Made by a program: the position numbers and the translations under genes. Below the pieces are notes generated by a model, which saw only the letters and a list, made by a program, of their open reading frames with translations, made no database searches and was not told where the DNA came from. This document shows positions 9,801 to 17,794 of a stretch of DNA of 64,000 nucleotides, piece after piece. The stretch is from Bog-532 sp963833835 (GTDB lineage: Bacteria; Actinomycetota; Actinomycetes; Streptosporangiales; Streptosporangiaceae). How positions within the stretch are numbered: the first letter of the stretch is position 1; each line of letters opens with the position of its first letter. The stretch covers positions 62,001-126,000 of the forward strand of contig CAWHZI010000013.1 of assembly GCA_963833835.1 (NCBI GenBank). The letters run 5' to 3'.

Positions 9801-10377
9801 CCGCCGCGGTGATGGCCCGCCGGGCGCCGATGATCGCGGCCTTGGTCTGCAGCAGGTCCTGGCAGGTCTCCATGATGAGCGCGTCCGCGCCCCCGCGCAG
9901 CAGCCCGGCCGCATTTTCCTGGTAAGCATCGCGCAGCACGCTGAACGGGAGGTGGCCGAGGGTCGGCAGCTTGGTCCCGGGCCCCATCGAGCCGAGCACC
10001 CAGCGCGGGCGATCCGGCGTGGCGTAGGCATCCGCGGCCTCGCGGGCGATGCGGGCCCCGGCTTCGGACAGCTCGCCGATCCGGTCCGAGATGTCGTACT
10101 CGCCCAGGTTGGCCAGGTTCGCGCCGAACGTGTTGGTCGTGACGCAGTCGGCGCCGGCCTCGAAGTAGGCGTCGTGAACGGACCGGACGATGTCCGGCCG
10201 GGTTACGTTGAGGATCTCGTTGCAGCCCTCGTAGCCGTCGAAGTCGTCCAGGGTCGCGTCGCTGGCCTGCAGCATGGTGCCCATGGCCCCATCGGCCACG
10301 ACCACCCGGCTGGCGAGCGCGGACCGCAGTGTGCCCTCGGCGTCACTCTTTGTTATTTCTTTCACAGGCGCGCTCAT
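6871..10377 (-). CDS. metH: Cobalamin-dependent methionine synthase
   Basis: A 1168-residue four-module enzyme that moves a methyl group from 5-methyltetrahydrofolate through cob(I)alamin to homocysteine. The homocysteine module (about 20-315) has zinc ligands Cys235 (GLNCATGP) and Cys301/Cys302 (GGCCGT). The folate-binding module starts about 345 (FLAIGERTNANGSKAF). The cobalamin module shows GDVHDIGKN with axial His743. The C-terminal activation domain binds S-adenosylmethionine and ends near YFST. The ATG at 10377 has no Shine-Dalgarno sequence but a TACACT box ends 7 nt before it, so the mRNA is probably leaderless. Slightly shorter than the E. coli enzyme (about 1227) and apparently complete. 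Confidence 0.97.
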   Translation of the reverse strand: MSAPVKEITKSDAEGTLRSALASRVVVADGAMGTMLQASDATLDDFDGYEGCNEILNVTRPDIVRSVHDAYFEAGADCVTTNTFGANLANLGEYDISDRIGELSEAGARIAREAADAYATPDRPRWVLGSMGPGTKLPTLGHLPFSVLRDAYQENAAGLLRGGADALIMETCQDLLQTKAAIIGARRAITAAGSDTVLIAHVTIETTGTMLLGSEIGAALTALEPLGVDAIGLNCATGPAEMSEHLRYLAAHARVPLSCMPNAGLPELTSNGAHYPLTATQLADAHERFTSEFGLSLVGGCCGTTPEHIAAVVERVGGRELTSRRPRPEPGVASLYTHVPFQQDTTFLAIGERTNANGSKAFREAMAAEKWDECVQIARAQTRDGAHLLDVCVDYVGRDGVADMKEIVGRFATAATLPLVLDSTEPPVIQAGLELLGGRAVVNSVNYEDGDGPDSRIAKMMPLVSEHGAAVIALTIDEQGQARTADWKLSVATRLIEDLTGNWGMRRSDIIVDTLTFPIATGQEETRRDAIETIEAIAELKRRFPEVQTTLGVSNVSFGLKPAARAVLNSVFLAECVQAGLDSAIVHASRIMPVNRIPDEQRQVALDLVYDRRREGYDPLSRFLDLFEGVDMAAVKESRAAELARLPLWERLKRRIVDGERNGLEADLDEGLTQRPALEIVNAVLLDGMKTVGELFGSGQMQLPFVLASAEVMKGAVGYLEPHMEQTGEDGKGRIVLATVKGDVHDIGKNLVDIILSNNGYDVVNIGIKQPISAIITAADEHNADAIGMSGLLVKSTVVMRDNLAELNSRGMSGRWPVLLGGAALTRAYVEQDLAALFDGEVRYARDAFEGLRLMDAVMAVKRGDEGAQLPERRTRQVRRPLRSLPDSEATDTASVRSDVAELKELPEPPFWGTRAVTGISLAEYVPYLDERATFMGQWGLKPSRGADGVSYEELVEEHGRPRLRMWLERARTEGLLEPAVAYGYFPCVSEGNDLVILDEDGKERERFTFPRQRRDRRLCLADFFASRESGRTDVVALQLATMGSRVSEATGELFAKNSYRDYLELHGLSVQLTEALAEYWHTRVRRELGIGDQDSGNIEDFFRLGFRGARYSFGYPACPDLADRAKVARLLRPEEIGVELTEEMQLVPEQSTDALVVHHPEAKYFST

Positions 10378-10384
10378 CGTTTTC

Positions 10385-10421
10385 AGTGTACGGATGTGTC
10401 GATGTCGGTGCACGGATGCAC
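10385..10421 (-). promoter_or_regulatory. metH promoter with tandem operator-like inverted repeats
   Basis: On the minus strand a TACACT box (10390 to 10385) is followed by 7 nt and the metH ATG. Two related 14-mers lie over it: GTGTACGGATGTGT at 10386-10399 and GTGCACGGATGCAC at 10408-10421. The second is a perfect inverted repeat (GTGCA-N4-TGCAC); both share the CGGA core. Centres are 22 bp apart, two helical turns, and the sites cover the -10 and -35 positions, as expected for a repressor dimer pair. The cognate regulator is not in the window. Confidence 0.55.
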
Positions 10422-10575
10422 GATCTTACGACCCCGTAGGCGACCGCAGAAATACCGTCCTGGCCAACGTTGGCGGCGAGCCTTCCGGCTCATGATGCTG
10501 CCAGGGTCGTCGGCCACGTAGGCTGGAGCCACTAGCCAATACTCGGCTGAGTCGATTTGGGAGGAGGGGGGAGCC

Positions 10576-11526
10576 ATCGAGTTTGATCGGCTGGGAAAGC
10601 TCAACTCGCCCGTCGCCATAGCCGCCTTCGAAGGCTGGAACGACGCCGGAGAGGCCGCCAGTGGTGTCATCAGCCATCTGGGAATCGCGTGGCAGGCGAC
10701 GCCGATCGCCGCTATAGAGCCCGATGACTTCTACGACTTCCAGGTCACGCGGCCGGTGGTCGAGATCAACGGTGGCCAGATCGAACGGCTGGTCTGGCCG
10801 ACCACCCGGCTGTCAGTGGCCCACGCCCAGGCGCCGGAGCCGGCCACCGCGGACGGAGCCGTGACCGGCGGGCTTCCAGCGGGTAGCGACGAGGGCGACG
10901 CGATCGTCGTCCCCGGTACCGGGCTGGACAAGGACATCGTGCTGGTGCACGGGATCGAGCCCAACATGCGCTGGCGGGCGTTCACCACCGAGCTGGTCCA
11001 GGGCCTGACCGAACTGGGCGTGGAGTCCGTCATCCTGCTCGGCGCACTGCTGGCCGACGCCCCGCACACCCGGCCCGTGCCGGTGTCGGTCGGCGCCTCC
11101 GACCCGAAGCTGTCGGCCAACGTGACCGCGCCGTTCTCGGATTACAAGGGCCCGACCGGGATTCTGGGCGTGGTGCAGCACTCGCTGGCTCAGGCCGGCA
11201 TCCCGGCGGTGTCGCTGTGGGCGTCGGTGCCGCACTACGTGGCCACCCCGCCGAACCCCAAGGCCACGCTGGCCCTGCTGCGGGGCGTGGAGGACATCCT
11301 GGACGCGCCGCTGCCCCTGGCCGACCTGGCCGAGGAGTCGCGGGCCTGGGAGCGCGGGGTCGACGAGCTCGCTCAGCAGGACTCCGAGGTCGCGGAGTAC
11401 GTCCGGACGCTGGAAGAAGCCAAGGACGCCACCGACCTGCCGCAGGCCAGCGGGGACGCGATCGCCCGCGAGTTTGAGCGGTACCTGCGCCGCCGCGGCC
11501 GCCGCGGCGAGCCCGGCGGACTGTAG
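10576..11526 (+). CDS. PAC2 (proteasome assembly chaperone 2) family protein with apparent ATC start
   Basis: A 316-residue member of the PAC2 family, found widely in actinobacteria. The family N-terminus is plain: after the putative start come EFDRLGKLNSPVAIAAFEGW and NDAGEAA. No ATG, GTG or TTG occurs in this frame between the TAG at 10519 and the GTG at 10756, which lies 60 codons inside the conserved domain. An ATC at 10576 sits 8 nt after GGAGGAGG (10560-10567) and matches where related proteins start. Later landmarks are LVHGIEPNMRWRAFT and GALLADAPHTRPVPVS. Bacterial function is unproven. A base error at the start codon is the alternative. Confidence 0.88.
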   Translation: MEFDRLGKLNSPVAIAAFEGWNDAGEAASGVISHLGIAWQATPIAAIEPDDFYDFQVTRPVVEINGGQIERLVWPTTRLSVAHAQAPEPATADGAVTGGLPAGSDEGDAIVVPGTGLDKDIVLVHGIEPNMRWRAFTTELVQGLTELGVESVILLGALLADAPHTRPVPVSVGASDPKLSANVTAPFSDYKGPTGILGVVQHSLAQAGIPAVSLWASVPHYVATPPNPKATLALLRGVEDILDAPLPLADLAEESRAWERGVDELAQQDSEVAEYVRTLEEAKDATDLPQASGDAIAREFERYLRRRGRRGEPGGL

Positions 11527-11533
11527 ACGAATA

Positions 11534-11569
11534 AAGAACCGGGGCACCCTGGCGGGTGCCCCGGTTCTT
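11534..11569. terminator. Bidirectional terminator between convergent genes
   Basis: A perfect 16-bp stem (11534-11549 with 11554-11569) closes a 4-nt TGGC loop, 7 nt after the PAC2 stop and 14 nt from the stop of the DppB-like gene on the other strand. The outer pairs are A/T-rich (AAGAA/TTCTT), giving a short T-rich tail in both directions. Confidence 0.9.
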
Positions 11570-11583
11570 CGTTGACGGGTGGC

Positions 11584-12549
11584 CTAGTGCAAACGGACCC
11601 GGGGGTCGAGCACCGCGTAGAGCGCGTCGACCACGATGTTGGCCACCACGACCGCGGCCGCGGCCACGAGGACCACGCCGATGACGACCGGCAGGTCCTG
11701 CTGCTGGATGGCCTGCACCGCCGTGTAGCCCAGGCCGGGCATGCCGAACACGTACTCGGTGATGACCGCCCCGCCGAGCAGCACGCCGACGTCGATGCCG
11801 TACTGGGTGACGACCGGGGTGAGCGCGGCCCGCAGCGCGTGCCGGAAGATCACCCGGCGTTCCGGCATGCCCTTGGCCCGGGCGGTGCGGATGTAGTCCT
11901 CACCCAGGATGTCGAGCATCGAGCCACGGGTGAGCCGGGTGTAGGTGGCCGCCGAGACCAGCGCCAGCGTGATCCACGGCAGCACCAGCCCCCGGAACCA
12001 GAGCCACGGATCGGTGGTGAACTTGGTGTAGCCGGAGCCGGGGAAGGCGTGGATGCCGTGGATGGTCAGCTCGTAGTAGAACACCAGCAGCAGCAGCAGG
12101 CCGAGCACGAACGTGGGCATCGAGTAGAAGATCAGCGCCAGCAGCGTGAACGTGCGGTCCAGCAGCGACCGGGCCCGGACGGCCGATAGCACGCCGCTCA
12201 GCACCCCGAGCACGATCCACAAGATAGCCGCGCCGATGACCAGCGACAGCGTGATCGGGAAGGCCGCCGCGATGATCGAGTTGACGGACTGCTGGTGGTA
12301 GAAGGAATAACCGAGGTTGCCGTGCAGCAGCAGCCACAGGAAGTGGCCGTACTGGACGTAGAGCGGCCGGTCGAGCAGCAGCCGGTGGGACACCTCGGCC
12401 ACCACTGCCGGCGTGGCCGACTTGCCGGCCAGCGTGCGGGCCACCGAGCTCGGGCCCGGGCCAACGTAGAAGATCAGGAAGACGCCGACGGTCACCAGCC
12501 ACATGACCAGGATGCCCTGGAGGATCCGGCGGATCAGAAATCGTGCCAC
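11584..12549 (-). CDS. Oligopeptide ABC transporter permease, DppB/OppB type (second operon)
   Basis: A 321-residue permease and last gene of the second importer operon. The GTG at 12549 follows AGGAG by 7 nt, that motif overlapping the stop codon of the upstream DppC-like gene; it also places the first helix at the N-terminus (ARFLIRRILQGILVMWLV). Six helices are expected, the EAA loop is EDYIRTARAKGMPE, and the C-terminus is the typical LDPRVRL. Clearly a paralogue of the DppB-like protein at 1362-2369 but divergent through the periplasmic loop, so the operons probably serve different ligands. Confidence 0.93.
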   Translation of the reverse strand: MARFLIRRILQGILVMWLVTVGVFLIFYVGPGPSSVARTLAGKSATPAVVAEVSHRLLLDRPLYVQYGHFLWLLLHGNLGYSFYHQQSVNSIIAAAFPITLSLVIGAAILWIVLGVLSGVLSAVRARSLLDRTFTLLALIFYSMPTFVLGLLLLLVFYYELTIHGIHAFPGSGYTKFTTDPWLWFRGLVLPWITLALVSAATYTRLTRGSMLDILGEDYIRTARAKGMPERRVIFRHALRAALTPVVTQYGIDVGVLLGGAVITEYVFGMPGLGYTAVQAIQQQDLPVVIGVVLVAAAAVVVANIVVDALYAVLDPRVRLH

Positions 12550-12559
12550 TGGAAGGCTC

Positions 12560-13528
12560 CTAGACGAATAGCTGGTCGCCGCGCGGGTCGAACGCGTCGC
12601 GGACGCCGTCACCGAAGATGTTGAAGGCCAGCGTGGTGATCAGCAGGGCGAGGCTGGGGAACACCAGGTACCACCAGGCCCCGTACTGGTACACGTTCTG
12701 CGACGCGCTGATCATCTGGCCCCAGTCCGCGGTGGGCGCGGGGATGCCGACACCGAGGAACGACAAGGACGCCTCGGTGACGATCGACAGCGGGATGAGC
12801 AGGGTCGAGTAGACGATGATCGGAGCCAGCACGTTGGGCAGGATGTCGACGAACATGATCCGCCACGGGCTGGCCCCCAGGGCCCGGGCCGCTTCGACGA
12901 ACTCACGCTCCTTGAGCGACAGCACCTGGCCGCGGACGATGCGGCCGACCGACGCCCAGCCGAAGAAGCCGATGACGATGATGACCACGGTCAGGCCCGC
13001 GCCGATGATCGTTACCAGCGAGATGGCGAACAGCAGGAACGGGATGGCCAGCAGCCAGTCCATGAACCGGGCCAGGATCGAGTCGGTGACCCCGCCGAAG
13101 TAACCGGCGATCAGGCCGACCACCGCGCCGACGGCTACGGTGAGCGCGGTGGCCACCACCCCGACGATGAGCGAGATCCGGGCGCCGTAGGCGATCCGGA
13201 CCATGATGTCGCGGCCCAGGTCGTCGGTGCCGAGCAGGAACGTCGAGCTGGGGGGCTTGGGCTGGCCGATCGGGGTCAGGCCGATCAGGGGGAACTGCTG
13301 GTTGGGCCCGTGGCCGACGATGGCCGCGATGACCGGCGCGAAGATGGCGACCAGCACGATGATCACGATCACGCCGAGGGAGATCATCGAGGCCCGGTCC
13401 CGGACCAGCCGTTCCATGCCCAGCCGCCACGGGCTGCGACCCTCGATCTTCTTGGCGGCGGGGACGTCGGCGGGACCGCCGGGCGGCTCGGTCGGCGGCG
13501 GCTCGACGGAGGCAAGGCTCTGGCTCAT
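12560..13528 (-). CDS. Oligopeptide ABC transporter permease, DppC/OppC type (second operon)
   Basis: A 322-residue permease. The ATG at 13528 follows AAGGAGG by 6 nt and overlaps the stop of the DppF-like gene (ATGA), indicating translational coupling. After a Pro/Ala-rich cytoplasmic leader come the OppC segment WRLGMERLVRDRASM, the first helix, and the remaining helices; the coupling loop is REFVEAARALGASPWRI. The end is RDAFDPRGDQLFV. Partner of the DppB-like permease 10 nt downstream. Confidence 0.93.
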   Translation of the reverse strand: MSQSLASVEPPPTEPPGGPADVPAAKKIEGRSPWRLGMERLVRDRASMISLGVIVIIVLVAIFAPVIAAIVGHGPNQQFPLIGLTPIGQPKPPSSTFLLGTDDLGRDIMVRIAYGARISLIVGVVATALTVAVGAVVGLIAGYFGGVTDSILARFMDWLLAIPFLLFAISLVTIIGAGLTVVIIVIGFFGWASVGRIVRGQVLSLKEREFVEAARALGASPWRIMFVDILPNVLAPIIVYSTLLIPLSIVTEASLSFLGVGIPAPTADWGQMISASQNVYQYGAWWYLVFPSLALLITTLAFNIFGDGVRDAFDPRGDQLFV

Positions 13529-14697
13529 GCTTCCTCCTTGGCGGCATCGCTGGCGGCCACGGCATTCAGGCTGACGTCGCCGCCCAGGACGCCGGTCTCC
13601 ACGACACGATTCTCGGCGCTGATCGTGGGCTTGGCCAGGGAAATGTCCTCCCCGTCCTCGACTGGGAAGTGGCACTTGGTCAGGTGTTCCGGACCGTCAC
13701 CCAGCCGGGGCTCCAGCACGGGCTCGGTTTCCACGCAGGTGGGCGCGGCCTTGGGGCAGCGCGGGTGGAACCGGCAGCCGGACGGCGGGGCCACCGGGGA
13801 CGGCACGTCCCCGACCAGGATGATCCGCTGCCCCTGGTCGGCCTGGTCCGGGTTGGGTACCGGCACCGCCGACAGCAGGGCATCGGTGTACGGGTGCCGC
13901 GGGTGGTGCCACAGCTCGGCGCTGGGCGCGGACTCGGAGATCTGCCCGAGGTACATGACCGCCACCCGGTCGCTCACGTGCCGGACCACCGACAGGTCGT
14001 GGGCGATGAAGAGGTAGGTGAGGCCGAACTCCTTCTGCAGGTCGGCCAGCAGGTTGATGATCTGCGCCTGGATCGACACGTCCAGCGCGGACACGGGCTC
14101 GTCGCAGATCACCAGCTTGGGCCGGAAGGCCAGGGCCCGGGCCACGCCGATGCGCTGGCGCTGGCCACCGGAGAACTCGGCCGGGAACCGGTTGTAGTGC
14201 TCCGGGTTGAGCCCGACCAGCTCCATGACCTCCTGGACCCGCTTCTTGCGGTCCGCGCCGTCGGCGATGCCGTGGATCGCGTACGGGTCCCCGATGATCG
14301 ACCCGACCCGGCGGCGCGGGTTCAGCGAACCGTACGGGTCCTGGAAAATCATTTGCATGTCCCGGCGGAACGGGCGCATCCTTCTACGGGACAGCCTGCT
14401 GATGTCCTCGCCGTCGAAGGTGATCGTGCCGGAGGTGATGTCGTACAGCCGCATGATGCAGCGGGCCAGGGTGGACTTGCCGCAGCCGGTCTCGCCGACC
14501 AGGCCCAGGGTCTGGCCGCGGCGGACCTCCAGGCTGACATTCTCGACCGCGTGGACATAGTCTTTTTGCCGCTGGAACAGCGACTGGGAGGCGACCGGGA
14601 AGTACTTGACCAGGTTCTCCACCCGGAGCAGGACGTCGCCGTCGCTGGCAGAGCCGTCGCTGGCCGGGTCGGCGGTCGTTACGGGCTGGTTGCTCAT
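13525..14697 (-). CDS. Oligopeptide ABC transporter ATP-binding protein, DppF/OppF type (second operon)
   Basis: A 390-residue ATPase. The ATG at 14697 overlaps the stop of the DppD-like gene (ATGA). Walker A GETGCGKST is at 68-76, the Q-loop in MIFQDPYGSLNPR, the signature FSGGQRQRIGVARAL, Walker B LVICDEPVSALD and the H-loop in YLFIAHDLSVV. The SGCRFHPRCPKA Cys motif follows, typical of the oligopeptide-transporter C-terminal domain. It adds about 45 residues after that motif that are not conserved in DppF. Works as heterodimer with the DppD-like ATPase. Confidence 0.93.
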   Translation of the reverse strand: MSNQPVTTADPASDGSASDGDVLLRVENLVKYFPVASQSLFQRQKDYVHAVENVSLEVRRGQTLGLVGETGCGKSTLARCIMRLYDITSGTITFDGEDISRLSRRRMRPFRRDMQMIFQDPYGSLNPRRRVGSIIGDPYAIHGIADGADRKKRVQEVMELVGLNPEHYNRFPAEFSGGQRQRIGVARALAFRPKLVICDEPVSALDVSIQAQIINLLADLQKEFGLTYLFIAHDLSVVRHVSDRVAVMYLGQISESAPSAELWHHPRHPYTDALLSAVPVPNPDQADQGQRIILVGDVPSPVAPPSGCRFHPRCPKAAPTCVETEPVLEPRLGDGPEHLTKCHFPVEDGEDISLAKPTISAENRVVETGVLGGDVSLNAVAASDAAKEEA

Positions 14698-15755
14698 GCT
14701 TCCCCTCCGGTGTCCGCGCCCGCCAGGGCCTGGGCCGGGACGGGCAGCGCGTGGCCGACGACGTCCTTGCGGCGTGCGTTGCGCGCCGCCATGTCGTGCG
14801 GCAGCCAGCAGGCGGACAGGTGGGTCACGTCGCCGTTGACCGGCGCCAGCTCGGGCACGTCGGTCCGGCAGCGGTCCATGACGTACGGGCAGCGCGGGTG
14901 GAATGGGCACCCGGCCGGCAGGTTGATCAGGCTGGGGGGCTGGCCCGGGATCGGCAGCAGCCGCTCCCGCTCGTCGCCGTAGGCCGGCAGCGACTGCAGC
15001 AGGCCCTCGGTGTACGGGTGGTGGTTCTCGTAGAAGAGCGTCCGCCGGTCGGCCCGCTCCATGACGGCGCCGGCGTACATCACGATCACGTCGTCGGCGA
15101 AGTCGGCGATCACGCCGAGGTCGTGGGTGATCATGATGATCGCGGTGCCGAACTCCTCCTGCAGCGTCTTCATGACCTGGAGGACCTGAGCCTGCACGGT
15201 CACGTCCAGCGCGGTGGTGGGCTCGTCCGCGATGAGCAGCTTCGGATTCAGGGCCATGGCCATGGCGATCATGGCCCGCTGGCGCATGCCGCCGGAGAAC
15301 TGGTGCGGATAGTCGTCGACCCGGCGGTCCGGCTGCGGGATACCGACCAGCCGGAGCAGGTCGGTGGCCCGCGTGTGGGCCTGGGCCTTGGAGACGCTCT
15401 TGTCGTGCTGACGGATCATCTCCCCGATCTGCCAGCCCACCTTGTAGTAGGGATGCAGGCTGGACAGCGGGTCCTGGAAGATCATGCCGACCTCGGCCCC
15501 ACGGACCTTCTGCAGGTCGTTTTGCTCCATGGTGAGCAGGTCCCGGCCCTCGAACAGGGCGGTGCCGCTGACCCGGGCACCGCGGACGAGACCCATGATG
15601 GTCTGAGTCGACACGCTCTTGCCAGAACCGGATTCGCCGACGATGCCGAGGGTTTTCCCGGTGTCTACGTCAAACGAGAGCCCGCGGACGGCCTGGACGA
15701 TGCCGTCCGCAGTGCGAAATGAAACACGGAGGTCGTTGACCTCGAGGAGCGCCAC
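14694..15755 (-). CDS. Oligopeptide ABC transporter ATP-binding protein, DppD/OppD type (second operon)
   Basis: A 353-residue ATPase beginning with GTG at 15755. Walker A GESGSGKS is at 40-47, with MIFQDPLSSLHPYYKVGWQI at the Q-loop, signature FSGGMRQRAMIAMAM, Walker B LLIADEPTTALDVTVQAQ and the switch His in IIMITHDLGV. The AGCPFHPRCPYVMDRC Cys motif follows. The ribosome site is weak (GGTAGG), and the gene is separated from the upstream binding-protein gene by two hairpins, so expression is likely lower than that of the binding protein. Confidence 0.93.
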   Translation of the reverse strand: MALLEVNDLRVSFRTADGIVQAVRGLSFDVDTGKTLGIVGESGSGKSVSTQTIMGLVRGARVSGTALFEGRDLLTMEQNDLQKVRGAEVGMIFQDPLSSLHPYYKVGWQIGEMIRQHDKSVSKAQAHTRATDLLRLVGIPQPDRRVDDYPHQFSGGMRQRAMIAMAMALNPKLLIADEPTTALDVTVQAQVLQVMKTLQEEFGTAIIMITHDLGVIADFADDVIVMYAGAVMERADRRTLFYENHHPYTEGLLQSLPAYGDERERLLPIPGQPPSLINLPAGCPFHPRCPYVMDRCRTDVPELAPVNGDVTHLSACWLPHDMAARNARRKDVVGHALPVPAQALAGADTGGEA

Positions 15756-15846
15756 GCGCTACCTACCCTTCACGCCCGGACACTGCGGTTTGCGCAGTGT
15801 TATTTCACTTGCCGACGAATGTAAACCCCAGCAAGTTCGCAACGGT

Positions 15847-15882
15847 AACCCGGCCCGCCAGCCGAAGCCAGCGGGCCGGGTT
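15847..15882 (-). terminator. Intercistronic hairpin 2 in the second peptide ABC operon
   Basis: A perfect 12-bp stem (15847-15858 with 15871-15882) around a 12-nt loop, the second of two hairpins between the binding-protein stop and the DppD-like start. No T-run. Likely a partial terminator or a 3' stabiliser of the binding-protein mRNA. Confidence 0.7.
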
Positions 15883-15889
15883 GATCCGG

Positions 15890-15933
15890 CCAGGGTGGGC
15901 ACGCAGCGGGATCCGCCTGCGCACCCACCCTGG
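15890..15933 (-). terminator. Intercistronic hairpin 1 in the second peptide ABC operon
   Basis: An outer 10-bp stem (15890-15899 with 15924-15933) and an inner 5-bp stem (15902-15906 with 15917-15921) form a long hairpin 16 nt after the binding-protein stop. It parallels the hairpin in the same relative position in the first importer operon. Confidence 0.7.
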
Positions 15934-15949
15934 ACCGAGCCTTGACCGG

Positions 15950-17794
15950 TTAGCTGCCGGGCGTACTCAGCCAGACGTTCGCCGGGTCGAACTGCTGGAT
16001 AGCGGTGATGTAGATGGCGTTGTGGACGTAACTGGCGTGGTAGTTCGGCTGAAGGGAGTCGGTGATCGGGTAGATCGCCGCGTCCTTCATCACGTCCTGG
16101 TCCGCCTGCACCCACATCTGGTCGGCGGCCGACACGCTGGCCGTGGAGGAGGCCTTGTTGATCAGCGCGGTGACCGACGGGTCGCTGTAGAACCCGAAGT
16201 TGCTGCCCACCGGCGGGTAGGACGCCGAACCGGAGAACAGCGGGCCGAAGAAGGACAGGGCGCCCTGGCTGTACCAGTCCGGGGCCCAGCCCGCGATCGA
16301 GATGTCCCACACGCCCCGCTTGGCCACGCTCGGGACTTCCAGGTACTTCGTGTAGAAGTCGGCCGACGGGCTGCCCAGCAGCTTGACCTTGACCCCGATC
16401 TTGGCCAGGTCGGACTGCGTCGCCGAGGCGATCGCGGTCGAGACGCTGGAGTCCGGCCGGTACAGCAGGGTGATGTTCAGGCCGGAACTGTACCCGGCCG
16501 CGGCCAGCATCTGCTTGGCCTTGGTCGGGTTGTACGGGTACGGGTTGTAGCCCGAGGGCACCGCGGCCGTGCCGGCCAGGCCGTCGGGGAGAACGTGCGT
16601 CAGCGGCGGGTTGACCACCGGGTTGATGACCTGGTCCAGGTGGGCCCGGTTGATGCCGTAGCTGAGCGCCTGCCGCACCGCAACCTTGCCCAGCGCGCTG
16701 CCGTTGTTCGGCGAGACCTGGTTGTACACGAGGTACGGGTTCGACGACTCCGTCGTGCCGAGGTTGAAGTTGTGGTTCAGCCCCGACTGCATCTGCTTGA
16801 TCAGGCCCGCGGTCGACTGCAGCGGCGGGAACGCGTCGAACTCCATCGAAGCGCTGGCCGAGTTGGTCTGCAGCTGCTGCTGGACGCTGGCCTGGTTACC
16901 GGTCTCGCTGACCACGATCTTGTTGACGTAGGCCTTGCGGATCGGGTCCGAGCTGGCCTTCCAGGCCGGGTTGCGGACAAACGTGATCTGCCGCGCCGGG
17001 GTGTAGCTCTGGATCTGGTACGGCCCGTCGGCGATCTCGTGCTGCTGCGCCGCGGCGCTCGCGGGCACGTAGTTCAGCGACTCGATCGGTGCCGGAGCGA
17101 AGGCGTCCAGGGTCAGCTGACCCGGGAAGTACGACGCCGGGTGGACCAGCGTGTACGAGATCGTCTGGCCGCTGACCTTGATGCCCGAGGGCGAGTGCGA
17201 GGCCAGGTACGACTTCATCGCGGGCGCGGTCGTCGCCTTGGCGAAGCCGGTGCAGAAGTCCGAGTAACCCACGATCAGCGACTCGAAGTCCGGCAGGCCA
17301 CCGAACGGCTGGACGCCGTTGCAGGAGCGCTCGATACCGCGCAGCGCGTCGGCCGCGGTGACCTGGCGGGCCGGGGTGGTGTTCCACATCGCGCCGGTGC
17401 GGATGGTGACCGAGTAGGTCTTGCCCCCGTTGGACACGACGGGCGCCGCGGTAGCCAGGTCGGGCGCGGTCGTGGTCGTCTTGCCCGGCACGGCCGGGTA
17501 GTTGTACAGGTACCGCTGGTACATCCGCTGGGCCAGCTGGCCGATCGAGTAATAGCTGATGTTGTAGTCAATGTAGTCGACGTCACCCTGGCCAAGCATG
17601 TTCAGGGTGCCGCCCGACTTCGGTGTACCCGAGCCGGGGTTAATGCCCTGAGTGCCGGAGCTCAGGGAAGTCGAGCCACCACTCGATTTGCCAGAGCTGC
17701 CGGACGACGAGCTGCTGCCACCACAGGCGGCGACCGCCGTTGCCAGGGCTACCAGGCCGACGCCGGAAGCAAAGGCTTTAGAGCCTTTCCGCAT
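15950..17794 (-). CDS. Peptide ABC transporter substrate-binding lipoprotein (second operon)
   Basis: A 614-residue lipoprotein of the SBP_bac_5 family and first gene of the second operon. The ATG at 17794 follows GGAGAGGAG; the in-frame ATG at 17812 lies upstream of that motif and is rejected. Signal peptide: RKGSKAF, a hydrophobic core, and lipobox LATAVAAC, then a Ser-rich linker. It differs strongly from the binding protein at 2456-4225, so the two importers likely bind different ligands. Landmarks are LNMLGQGDVDYIDYN near the N-terminus, ALSYGINRAHLDQVI in the middle, and IAGWAPDWYSQGALSFFGPL near the C-terminus. Confidence 0.92.
   Translation of the reverse strand: MRKGSKAFASGVGLVALATAVAACGGSSSSSGSSGKSSGGSTSLSSGTQGINPGSGTPKSGGTLNMLGQGDVDYIDYNISYYSIGQLAQRMYQRYLYNYPAVPGKTTTTAPDLATAAPVVSNGGKTYSVTIRTGAMWNTTPARQVTAADALRGIERSCNGVQPFGGLPDFESLIVGYSDFCTGFAKATTAPAMKSYLASHSPSGIKVSGQTISYTLVHPASYFPGQLTLDAFAPAPIESLNYVPASAAAQQHEIADGPYQIQSYTPARQITFVRNPAWKASSDPIRKAYVNKIVVSETGNQASVQQQLQTNSASASMEFDAFPPLQSTAGLIKQMQSGLNHNFNLGTTESSNPYLVYNQVSPNNGSALGKVAVRQALSYGINRAHLDQVINPVVNPPLTHVLPDGLAGTAAVPSGYNPYPYNPTKAKQMLAAAGYSSGLNITLLYRPDSSVSTAIASATQSDLAKIGVKVKLLGSPSADFYTKYLEVPSVAKRGVWDISIAGWAPDWYSQGALSFFGPLFSGSASYPPVGSNFGFYSDPSVTALINKASSTASVSAADQMWVQADQDVMKDAAIYPITDSLQPNYHASYVHNAIYITAIQQFDPANVWLSTPGS

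Noticed and set aside
6859..10521. A 1220-residue open frame on the plus strand opposite metH
   Set aside because: It mirrors metH codon for codon in a G/C-rich genome; composition is Gly/Val/Arg/His/Gln-rich without any domain, while the minus strand encodes a complete MetH.
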